Shown here one piece after another: positions 34,299-41,943 of a stretch of DNA of 44,432 nt. Location of the stretch: contig NZ_JAPEMT010000009.1 in assembly GCF_026342435.1 (NCBI RefSeq), forward strand, positions 1 through 44,432, in the 5' to 3' direction. The notes beneath the pieces were generated by a model. It saw only the letters and a list, made by a program, of their open reading frames with translations. It searched no databases and was not told the DNA's origin. The position numbers and the translations under genes were made by a program. The DNA is from Streptomyces sp. NBC_00237. Lineage in GTDB: Bacteria; Actinomycetota; Actinomycetes; Streptomycetales; Streptomycetaceae. Positions within the stretch are counted from its first letter, which is position 1. Each line of letters begins with the position of its first letter.

Positions 34299-34344
34299 GG
34301 GGCACGGGCCGACGGCGCGGGCGCGGCGTCGGCCCGTGTCCCGT
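34299..34344. terminator. Long GC-rich hairpin
   Basis: GGGGCACGGGCCGACG pairs with CGTCGGCCCGTGTCCC around a GC-rich loop. It is probably the transcription terminator of the methyltransferase gene or of the region between it and the gene at 34477. Confidence 0.65.
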
Positions 34345-34476
34345 GGCAGCGGACCTTGGATGTTTGCCATCGAAGTTTGGTCACCCAGCTCGGGATGAGT
34401 ACAGCGTCGAGGGCGGACATGGCGGTGGCCTCGCCAACGACGGGGCCACCGCTTCAACTCAGCGACTACGGGCCTG

Positions 34477-34785
34477 TCAGGCGTCTATATCCACTGCGTA
34501 CCCCACTTTGTGGCCACCTTGCCTGGTGGCCAGTTGGGGGGCACCGTCGACTGTGACAGTCCCTGAGGTCGTGAGGGCGAAGGCGCGAGCGAGCTCCTCC
34601 AGGGCTGTGGAGGATTGCCCTGCAGACTTGGCTGCGACGAGCTGGGCCTCGGCACCGATGGCCCGCAGAAGAGCCTCACGCGTGTCAGCGGCAGCGGAAA
34701 CCTCCCCCGCCCTGACCACAGCCGGAATCTGCTGGGCTCCCTCGCCGCTGACGTCAGTGGTGATCTCATCTACGTTGCTGGTCAC
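34477..34785 (-). CDS. Hypothetical protein, 102 aa
   Basis: The GTG at 34785 is preceded by CAGGAGGTATGC, an ideal ribosome binding site. The protein reads TSNVDEITTDVSGEGAQQIP, AVVRAGEVSAAADTREALLR, AIGAEAQLVAAKSAGQSSTA, GTVTVDGAPQLATRQGGHKV, GYAVDIDA. It is soluble, acidic, helical first and beta-rich at the end. I do not recognise the family. A single transcript toward the hairpin at 34299-34344 is likely. Confidence 0.7.
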   Translation of the reverse strand: MTSNVDEITTDVSGEGAQQIPAVVRAGEVSAAADTREALLRAIGAEAQLVAAKSAGQSSTALEELARAFALTTSGTVTVDGAPQLATRQGGHKVGYAVDIDA

Positions 34786-34853
34786 GCATACCTCCTGGGT
34801 TGATCTACCGGCCCCCTGAAGGCGGGGCCCGAGCGGCATTCCTGGGGTCACCT

Positions 34854-35133
34854 CTACTGGGGGACGCGGTAGGGGTAGTCACACACCAATCGGTTCGGGT
34901 CGGAGTGCAGATCTGCCGGGCACTCCCGGAGCAGCGGCTGCCCGTAGTCGCAGTGGTAGAACGTGTGCGTAAAGCCCCTGGCTCGTGGGGCACACAAAGT
35001 CCCCCGCGGCTACGGCTGCCGTCGGGCCCTAGGCAGCGGGTGCGGCTCCGGCCGGAGCCGCACCGAGGGACAGCAGACCTCCTGCCGCCGCTGCGAGGGC
35101 CCCGTGGAAGGTCTTCGTCCGCCTGTTCATCAT
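34854..35133 (-). pseudogene. Secreted chitin-binding (CBM14/peritrophin-A-like) protein, broken
   Basis: AAAGGAGCTG precedes ATGATG at 35133, and MMNRRTKTFHGALAAAAGGL then SLGAAPAGAAPAA is a clean signal peptide. A TAG follows at once. Beyond it the same frame reads AVAAGDFVCPTSQGL, and after a one-base shift the next frame reads FYHCDYGQPLLRECPADLHS then NRLVCDYPYRVPQ, with a stop at 34854-34856. The cysteine and aromatic spacing fits a peritrophin-A chitin-binding domain. Two lesions make it a pseudogene in this sequence. If the stop and shift were sequencing errors, the gene would encode a secreted chitin-binding protein of about 90 residues. Confidence 0.7.
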
Positions 35134-35456
35134 CAGCTCCTTTCCGCGTGGTGCACCGGGCGGATGTGTCGGCGCACTACGCGGGTGCTCCCGCAACTCG
35201 CCCCGCACACGCACCGTCACAGGAGCCACACACAAAGGCACCACTTCCGGCCACTGCCAATCCGTTCCGGAGCTGCACGACCACCCAGCCGGAGTGGTTG
35301 AAGCAGATGCGTCGGACCACCTTGTGCACCGCGACCCGGACCACCGCCCAGGGGCGGTGGGAAGTGCTCGGCGAATCCTCGGCGAACAATCCGGCCCCGT
35401 TCCCCACGGGGACAGCACCTTCTACGCTGGGCAGATTCGGCTCACGGAGGCCTCCT

Positions 35457-36880
35457 ATGGGAAGGCCCGCGCAAGAGCGGCGGCCCAACGGGCTGCTGGC
35501 GCACTGGCTCCTGCGCACCGGCATGTCGAACGTCGAGCTGGCACGCGCCGTCACGGTGGCCGCCGCCGACCGCGGGGAGCGCGGGATCACCCCGGACGAG
35601 TCCCGGGTGAGGCGGTGGCTCAAGGGGGAGATGCCGCGCCCGCCGGTTCCCGCCCTCTTGGCCGAGGTCCTCAGCGCCCGTGCCGGACTGCCTCTGATCT
35701 GCTCAGATCTGGGCTTTCCCGGGCCCCACGGGGTTGCGGGCGCTCGCCATCTCGATCTGCCGTGGGAGGTGACCTGCACGATCGGTGCCCTGGCAGAGAT
35801 CACCCGGAGCGAATTCATGCTGCCCACTTCCCACACCACCGACGAAGCCCACTCCGTCCGCGCCGGCGAGGACCTGCTCGCGCCGCTCCAGCGCTGGCCC
35901 TCCACCGCCCCGACCAGCGAAGAGCCCTCGCCGTTACAGGCGGTGGGGCAGCGAATCGGTACGGTCCAGGTCGAAGGGATCAGGGCGGTCACCGCGACCT
36001 TCCGCGATCTCGACAACCGGCACGGCGGCGCACTCTCCCGCAAGGCGGTCATCGGTCAGCTCAACGACGCCGTCACCCTCCTCGACACCGGCATGTACAC
36101 GGCGGCCACCGGGAAAGCACTGTTCTCCGCGGTCGCCGACCTCGGATCGGTGGCCGCGTGGATGACCTTCGACGCAGGCCGTCACGCCAGCGCCCAGCGC
36201 CTGTTCATCACCGCGCTGCACGCCGCCGCCGAAGGCGAGGACCGGGCGATCGGGGCGCACCTGCTGCAGTGCAAGGCCCGCCAGATGTCCCACCTGGAGC
36301 ACTTCGACGACGCCCTGGACCTGGTCGCGCTCGCCCAGTACGGGGCCCGCCGCCACCTGACCCCCGCCACCACGTCCGTGCTCGCCTCCCTCGAAGCGCG
36401 CTTCCACGCCATCCTCGGCAACCTCAACGACAGTGAACGCGCCGCCGACCAGGCCCAGGACGCCTTCACCCGCATCACCAGTGAGGAACCGGCCCACCTC
36501 GCGTTCTTCGACGCCGCCGAACTCTCCGCCACCCTCGGCATCGCCCACCAGATCGCCGCGAAGAACAGCACCGGCGACGCCCGCACCCGGCGTGCCGAGA
36601 AATCCGTCCTGCTGATCCATCAGGCGCTGGAGCACCGGCCCGAGCACCGGGTGCGCAGCAAAGCCTTCGACCACCTCGGGCTCGCTCGCACCCACCTCAC
36701 CATCGGGGAAACCGACGGTGCGCTCTGGAGACCGAGCGGGCCCTCGCCCTGTTCGGCACGATCGCCTCCCAGCGCGTCCCGGGCCGCCTGGTCGAACTCC
36801 ACGACGAAGCCGCGCCGTTCGGCGACGGACAGGCCGGCGGCGAACTCCGCCAGCTCATCGCCGCCGCCTTGAACAGCTGA
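35457..36880 (+). pseudogene. XRE/TPR-type regulator with C-terminal frameshift
   Basis: The ATG at 35457 follows CACGGAGG. The N-terminal region (NGLLAHWLLRTGMSNVELAR, VTVAAADRGERGITPDESRV, RRWLKGEMPRPP) is a lambda-repressor-like helix-turn-helix domain. About 350 residues of helical repeats follow (AVTATFRDLDNRHGGALSRK, TGMYTAATGKALFSAVADLG), typical of TPR-containing Streptomyces regulators. A base is lost near 36718-36722, after GETDGA. The adjacent frame then supplies the expected end LETERALALFGTIASQRVPG, RLVELHDEAAPF, LRQLIAAALNS, with a stop at 36878-36880. In the first frame the protein simply ends differently at 36872. It may still function, since only the last ~50 residues are changed. 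Confidence 0.82.
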
Positions 36881-37262
36881 CGCAGCGGGGCGCTGGCGTA
36901 CGCCGGACAGCGCCGGCCCCAAGCACGCCTGGGTCGGAACCTGGTGCAGTCCTACGCCCGGTACGACGCGTCGGCGAGTCGACGTAGGCGGAGGTCATAG
37001 CGGCGACGCCTGCGGCCGGAACACCGCGCACCAGGAGCTCCACCCGCTGCCCGTTGACATCGACACGGACCAGGCCCGAGCCCCACAGCGACATGCCGTC
37101 GCCTTCCTGGACCGGCCCGATCTCGGTTTGGATGATGCCGTCGTCGTGGAGAGGCCAGCGGGTCCAAGCCGTGTGAATGTGCATAAGACGCCCCGGATCC
37201 TCGTCCAGCTCCTGCATCGAGAACCAGGGGCGGCCTTCCATGAACCCCGCCTTGGCCGCCAC
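36855..37262 (-). CDS. Hypothetical protein, partial support
   Basis: The frame reads KAGFMEGRPWFSMQELDEDP, GRLMHIHTAWTRWPLHDDGI, IQTEIGPVQEGDGMSLWGSG, LVRVDVNGQRVELLVRGVPA. This looks like a real alpha/beta protein; the composition then becomes Arg/Pro-rich toward the stop, overlapping the end of the convergent regulator gene. The frame remains open upstream (PYLDLVPPSRAWLSEVAAAL) to about 37390 with no ATG, so the start given (GTG) is a guess and the 5' end may be damaged. No family recognised. Confidence 0.5.
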   Translation of the reverse strand: MAAKAGFMEGRPWFSMQELDEDPGRLMHIHTAWTRWPLHDDGIIQTEIGPVQEGDGMSLWGSGLVRVDVNGQRVELLVRGVPAAGVAAMTSAYVDSPTRRTGRRTAPGSDPGVLGAGAVRRTPAPRCVSCSRRRR

Positions 37263-37442
37263 GTCGTCGAGTGCCGCAGCAACCTCCGAAAGCCAGGCGC
37301 GCGACGGAGGGACCAGATCCAGATACGGCTCCCGGGAGCAGGGGCGCCGGGGATACGTGTGCTCACCCTCCGGGATTCTGCCGGGCTCAGGCGGACGTCT
37401 CCGGGAGGCTTCCCATCGAATAGCCGCCCGCCCGCACGGCCC

Positions 37443-37788
37443 TCAGCAGGCGGCAGCGCTGGAAAGATCCAGCTTGCGGTAAGCCAGCAGCCAGCGACCC
37501 ACGTCGGCGCAGCGGAAGCGCGGACTGGCCTCCTTACCCTCAGCCGGTGCGAGGAAGCCGGGCAGGCTGCGCCACCGGGCAACAGCGGCCCGTCCCACCT
37601 CCCGCGATGCGGCCGATGCCGGCCAGCGGGACCAGGTGCTCGCCCTCGTCCAGGGCGAGCACGGCGAACGGGGAGCGGCGACCCCGGCCCGCCGAACGCA
37701 GAGCAGACCAATCGACTTCGTACCGTACGAGCGGGAGCAGCGCGACGTCGAAGGCCGGCGTCGACGGGAGCGCCGCGGAGGGACTCAC
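37443..37788 (-). pseudogene. HTH N-terminal module of an N6-DNA methylase-like protein, frameshifted
   Basis: The first frame ends RRSPFAVLALDEGEHLVPLA, GIGRIAGG. An extra G near 37600 moves the reading to GRAAVARWRSLPGFLAPAEG, KEASPRFRCADVGRWLLAYR, KLDLSSAAAC and a stop at 37443-37445. IGRIAGVGRAAV-RW....FP.P.G....P.F...DV..WL is the pattern of the small helix-turn-helix module found at the start of actinobacterial N6-adenine DNA methylase subunits and in stand-alone proteins. No methylase domain follows, so this is a fragment or a short stand-alone gene with one lesion. Confidence 0.6.
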
Positions 37789-37862
37789 GGACCCGGCGCC
37801 ACAAGATACGAAACGCGGCCCCGGGCCCAGAAGCTGACGCTCCCGTGCCCGATGCGAATGGA

Positions 37863-37994
37863 TCAGTCCCAGCGGCTGTCGGGCGCGATGCCCCAGCCCG
37901 CGTCATCGGCATGGCCCCAGCTCGAATCACCACGGCGGCCAGGCCACTTGATGTCCTTACCGCGCAGGCCGCAGTTCGGGTCCTTCTCCCTCAT
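37863..37994 (-). CDS. Tiny protein, AGWGxAxDSRWD family, member 2 (43 aa)
   Basis: The ATG at 37994 is preceded by GGGGAGGGGAAAAGC, a very strong ribosome binding site. The product is MREKDPNCGLRGKDIKWPGR, RGDSSWGHADDAGWGIAP, DSRWD. The paralogue at 29024-29122 lacks the middle 11 residues but keeps both ends. Upstream of the two starts a common stretch, GCGCAGCGACGATCACGAGC and TACGC, is conserved at similar distance and may hold the promoter or an operator. The family is not known to me. Trp- and Asp-rich, soluble. Confidence 0.7.
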   Translation of the reverse strand: MREKDPNCGLRGKDIKWPGRRGDSSWGHADDAGWGIAPDSRWD

Positions 37995-38138
37995 GCTTTT
38001 CCCCTCCCCTTGCGCTGCGGGGCGCAGCGACGATCACGAGCCTACGCGCCGCCTCCCGCGCCAAACCGGGGTTTCCGTGCCCTGTCCGCCCCGACCACCC
38101 GGTGCACCGCAACGTCGACCGCCTGCCGGTCGAGGGCG

Positions 38139-38513
38139 CTGCGGTCGGTGCACTGGCCCGACCTCGTCGTCATCCACCCCGACACCCATCTGCTGTTCGC
38201 GGTCGAGGTCGAACTGACCCCCAAGACCCCGGCCGCGCTGCGGCAGATCCCGCGCGGCTACCTCCAGGCCCGCCCCAAGGTCATCTACCTGGGCACCGAC
38301 GCAGTCATCCCCCAGCTCGTCGGGCACCAGACACCGGACGGGTGGAAGGACGGGATCGCACAGCAAGTGCGACTGCTGCCGTCGGGCCCGCCGACCGGCG
38401 AGAGCAACCCGCTGCTGCACGTGAACGAGCTCCGCCTCCGCGACCCAGGCGTGCGCGCACAACTGGAGCGGCACACCGCCCACCACCGGGTCGGCACGTA
38501 CGCGGTGCGCTGA
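38139..38513 (+). pseudogene. C-terminal fragment of a replication-relaxation/MobC-like protein
   Basis: The frame reads HWPDLVVIHPDTHLLFAVEV, ELTPKTPAALRQIPRGYLQA, RPKVIYLGTDAVIPQLVGHQ, HVNELRLRDPGVRAQLERHT. PDLV-I-PDT---AVEVELTPK is a nuclease-like core known from plasmid replication-relaxation and related proteins. The N-terminal DNA-binding half is missing; upstream the reading frame is disrupted around 38140. It is therefore a third replication-relaxation-type relic in this window, from a different subfamily than the two on the left. Confidence 0.65.
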
Positions 38514-38528
38514 CCCGAACTGGCTGGG

Positions 38529-38895
38529 TCAGAGGTTCTCGGGCGTCAGGTCGGGGCGCAGCCGATGCCAAGCAGGGTGTCTCAGTCGTCCGGCCCGGGT
38601 ACGGGTGGCATAGCGAACTTCGCCGACCAGGCGGGGCAGCACCCAGCGGGCACCGGGCACCTCCGGGACCGTGGTGAACGGGCAGTCCTCGACCTGGGCG
38701 ACGGCCAGGAGGCGGGCGAGGTCCGCGCGCTCGCGCTCCGACCAGCCGGTGCCGACGCTGCCCACATACCGCAGCCCGCCGGGCCCGTCGCGCTCACCGA
38801 GGAGGACCGCGCCGGGCAGCCCGGACCGCGTTCCCCGGCCGGGCACCCACCCGCCGACCACGCAGTCCGCGGTCCGCACGTGCCGCAGCTTGACT
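38529..38895 (-). pseudogene. ATP-dependent DNA ligase, 3' part of a split gene
   Basis: Beginning VKLRHVRTADCVVGGWVPGR, the frame continues SGLPGAVLLGERDGPGGLRY, VGSVGTGWSERERADLARLL, CPFTTVPEVPGARWVLPRLV, RHPAWHRLRPDLTPENL and a natural stop. This is the complete OB-fold half of an ATP-dependent DNA ligase. The adenylation half lies upstream on the same strand at 39746-40280; about 850 bases of unrelated DNA containing a secreted-peptide gene separate them. Ligases of this type seal nicks in repair. Confidence 0.87.
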
Positions 38896-39027
38896 CACGC
38901 CTTCGAGCGCACCCCCGGCGTATTGGGGCTGACCGCAGCTTCATCTTCCCCGTCAACTCCTGCGTGTTCAACCGTCTGGTCCGGGTTCATGTTCCCGTTG
39001 AGTCCGACGGCCCACTGCTCAGAGTCC

Positions 39028-39091
39028 TGTCCGGGACTGTCCTGGGACAAGGCTCTGAGCTGGACAGACACAGGCGCCCTGTCCGGGACAG
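39028..39091 (+). promoter_or_regulatory. Triple TGTCCnGGGAC operator-like sites
   Basis: TGTCCGGGAC at 39028-39037, TGTCCTGGGACA at 39038-39049 and the perfect palindrome CTGTCCGGGACAG at 39079-39091 lie 113-176 bases upstream of the secreted-peptide gene. Repeated copies of one palindrome ahead of a single gene suggest binding of a dimeric regulator. Confidence 0.55.
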
Positions 39092-39203
39092 CCCGTTCTT
39101 ATTCATCTGCGCGCTCTGGAGCAACAAGCTCTTGGCGTCGGCCAACAGGCCCGGCCCTCCTGATGCAGGTGGGGAAGACGTACAAAGGAAAGAGGTAGTA
39201 GAA

Positions 39204-39521
39204 GTGTCGCTTACTCGCAAAATCCTGACACCCTTGGCCATGGTGATAGCGACGGGAGCCCTCGCCGCGGCTGGAGCCGTCCCCGCAGCGGCTGCCATCC
39301 CTGCACCGTCCGGAACCGAATCGTTCGTCGGCTGCGCCTCGCTGACCAGCAACGCCAACGGCAGGGCGCAGGTCAAGAACATCTGCAGCCATACGATCAA
39401 CGCCACTGTCTCCGTCGACTGGTCCTGGGACCCCAGTTGCAAGAGCATCGGTGCCGGCCGCTCCGCCACCTTCACCTGGGACTCGACCAAGGGCAGGGCC
39501 GAATACGCCTACGAATGCTGA
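39204..39521 (+). CDS. Secreted four-cysteine peptide (possible tendamistat-like inhibitor)
   Basis: The GTG at 39204 follows GGAAAGAGG. The 105-residue product begins with a signal peptide (MSLTRKILTPLAMVIATGAL, AAAGAVPAAAA) and a mature part of about 73 residues with exactly four cysteines: FVGCASLTSN, KNICSHTINATVSVDWSWDP, SCKSIGAGRS, YAYEC. Cysteine spacings of 17, 18 and about 27 residues come close to the two-disulphide pattern of tendamistat-type alpha-amylase inhibitors (16, 18, 28), as I remember them. The amylase-binding WRY loop is not visible, so inhibition of amylase is unproven. It sits inside the DNA that splits the ligase gene. Confidence 0.7.
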   Translation: MSLTRKILTPLAMVIATGALAAAGAVPAAAAIPAPSGTESFVGCASLTSNANGRAQVKNICSHTINATVSVDWSWDPSCKSIGAGRSATFTWDSTKGRAEYAYEC

Positions 39522-39745
39522 TCCAGCATCTCCAGCTGTCCCGGGACCGGTGCACGGCTGGCACGGCCGAAGGCTGCCCCAAAGAGAGTTGACAGATACG
39601 CCTTCAGCCGCCCCATCCAGCGCGCAGGTATGACCGACTGCTCCGATCCCGGCGGGCGGGGGGGGACACAGTGTGCCTCCCCCCGCCGTACAGCGCTGGC
39701 CCTCCTGAACTCGTTCAACACGCTCATTCACCAGGGAATTGGGCA

Positions 39746-40280
39746 CGATGCCCTCCCACTGGTGCTCACGCGTCAGCTCGTACGCCTCGCGGGCGTGACC
39801 GACCACCGCGGCCGGGGTCGACCAGTGCACCCCCTGGAGCCCAAGGCCCTCAAGGGCGTTGCGGCGGTGGGCGAGCGGGCGGTCGAGCAGACTGCGGCTC
39901 TTCAGGCGCAGGGCGTCGAAGAGCACCAGGTGCACCGAAGCCGTCGCGACGAGCCGGGCGGCCTTCGCCGGGGAGACACCCATCCGCGATTGGAGCCGCT
40001 CGATGTCGGGGCGGCCCTGCGGGTCGAGAGCGACGATCTCCCCGTCGAACACGGCCGACACCCTGGCGAGGACGTCGGCCAGGGCATGGAGCTCGGGGCA
40101 TACGGCCGTCACCGGAGCACCCGATCGTGACCGGACGACCAGCGTCCCGTCGCCCGGCAGGTACACGAGTGCCCGCATACCGTCCTGCTTGGTCTCGACC
40201 GCGTAGAGATGCTCGCGCGCGGGAACGGGCAGTACCCCCGGCGCGGCCAGCATCGGCGCGATGCGCGGCAGCTCCCCCAC
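39746..40280 (-). pseudogene. ATP-dependent DNA ligase, 5' part of a split gene
   Basis: From the GTG at 40280 the frame reads LPRIAPMLAAPGVLPVPARE, LYAVETKQDGMRALVYLPGD, AVFDGEIVALDPQGRPDIER, LVLFDALRLKSRSLLDRPLA, AYELTREHQWEGIV. The lysine of KQDG (K31) is the adenylated residue, and FDGEIVALD and WEGIV are motifs III and IV. Similarity ends after WEGIV at about 39746, where KRL..YEPGRRSRAWIK should follow. The frame runs on into foreign sequence. The remaining OB-fold half is at 38529-38895. Confidence 0.87.
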
Positions 40281-40333
40281 CTCAGCGTCCAGGGCTCACA
40301 GTCGGCTGCCGCGGCTGCCCGCTGCCCCAGACA

Positions 40334-40423
40334 TGCGGGCCCTCGCCCTCCCAGACCACCGCACCTGGAACGTCGACCAGGTCTTCCGCATCCTGAAGAC
40401 CTGCCCGACGCAGTATCTCTAGC
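40334..40423 (+). other. Short conserved frame start (MRALAL), possible gene fragment
   Basis: An ATG opens MRALALPDHRTWNVDQVF then RILKTCPTQYL and a TAG. The bases GCCCCAGACATGCGGGCCCT at its start recur in inverted orientation at 3914-3935, where the ISL3 element has cut the frame after MRALSL. The match suggests a dispersed sequence rather than a proven gene. Confidence 0.35.
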
Positions 40424-40847
40424 GACTCAACTGTTGTTGATGAAGGGCCACTTGTAACTTCTGTGCATGCGCGTTGTGTTGCCGCGAGTCGGCACCCCCA
40501 GAACCAAAACCGCGACAGAGCACAAGAAATGAACCAGGGCCACCACTCACGCTCTTTGCCGCGCATGTGGAATCACGCCACTCTCTGACTCTGCGCGTGA
40601 TCTCCAGTCGGCCCCCGCGCCGGGAGATCCGAGCTGATCACGGGCGACTCCCGTGCGCGCACCCCTTCTTCTGCCCCGGCGCGCGGCGGCTCGATCTCTT
40701 CGGGCACTCTTCCACCGCCCCGGGCACCTAACGATGATCAAGGAAACGGGGGTGGAAATCCGTACCCCTGTTCCCAACAGGGGGCATGCATGACAACGCG
40801 TACGACATCACCGAAGGTTTCGCGTCCGAGAACCAAGCTGCTGCTAG

Positions 40848-41943
40848 GGAGCGTATTTGGTTGTGATCAAGGGGTGGTTCGTGTGAGGTCCTTGATCCAG
40901 ATCATCGAGGCGCGAAGGTGGAGGCCGGCGAGGTAGCTCTCGGGAGTCTTGTCGTAGCGGGTGGCGATGCCTCGCCACGCCTTCAGTCTGTTGATCGCGC
41001 GCTCGACGGTGTTCCGCTCCTTGTAGAGGTCGGCGTCGTGGCCGACGGGTCGGCCGCCTCCGGAGCCCTTCTTCTTCCGGTTGGCGGCCTGGTCCTTCTT
41101 CTCCGGAATGACCGCCTTGATGCGGCGTTTGCGCAGGTGGGCACGGTTGCCGCGGGACGAATACGCCTTGTCCCCGGCGACCGCGTCCGGCCGGGTGCGG
41201 GGACGGCCGACGGGCCCGCGCACCCGCACCTTGTTCAGGACGGGGATGAACTGCGGGCTGTCCGCCGCCTGGCCCGCGGTCAGGATGAACGCCAGTGGGC
41301 GGCACTTGCGATCGGCAGCGAGGTGGATCTTGCTGGTCTGCCCGCCTCTGGAGCGTCCGAGGAGGGCGGCCTTCAGCCGGAGTCTGCGCCGACGCCGGAT
41401 GCGTCTTCGTTCTTCCCGCGCGGGATCCCTTTCGGCCTCCTGCCCGCTTTGTCCTTCGAGGCCACCCCCTTTGACCTGGCCTTCTCCTCCTCTGCGGCGG
41501 CCTTCTCCAGTGCGGTGACGACATCCTCGTCGAGGTGCATCCCGGCCGCGTCATGGTGGGCCCGGACGGTGGTGGAGTCGATGCTCACCAGGGACAGGTC
41601 CCCCTCACCGCGCTTCGCGGCCTCCGCGATCAGGCCCTCCAGCAGGGCCTCGAAGACCCCGGCGTCGCGCCACTGCCGGAAGCGATTGTGGACAGTCGAC
41701 CAGGCGCCGAACTCCGTCGGCATCTCCCGCCACTGCCCGCCCGTCTTGAACCGCCAGATCACTCCCTCGAACTGCTGCCGCAGCCGCTCGGGGTACGGGC
41801 CGTACTCGCCGATCGGCAGGTACGGCTCAATGAACTCCCACTCCACGTCGGTCAGTTGTATTCGCGTCACGTCAGCCGGTCTATCGGACCGAGCCGTGCC
41901 ACGAAGGCACATCCCACAGATTGATCACGACCCGATACGCGAC
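40848..41943 (-). mobile_element. IS5-family (IS427-like) element, copy 2
   Basis: The element has the same length (1,096 bp) and encoded proteins as copy 1 at 22632-23727, in inverted orientation. CTAG occurs on both sides (40844-40847 and 41944-41947), the target duplication. The insertion splits the signal peptide of the serine protease. Confidence 0.95.
40867..41870 (-). CDS. IS5/IS427-type transposase, two frames joined by -1 frameshift (copy 2)
   Basis: Both frames translate identically to those of copy 1: the first (41870 back to 41373) starts VTRIQLTDVEWEFIEPYLPI and the second (ending at 40867) finishes YKERNTVERAINRLKAWRGI, ASMIWIKDLTRTTP. The DDE residues are in VSIDSTTVRAHHD, VAGDKAYSSRG and ERNTVERAINRLK. 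Identity of the two copies implies recent transposition. Fusion of the frames by -1 slippage is expected for the group. Confidence 0.9.

Noticed and set aside
37128..38513. Plus-strand frame of 461 codons
   Set aside because: Only its last ~120 codons resemble a protein family; the rest is antisense to the small genes at 36855-37994.
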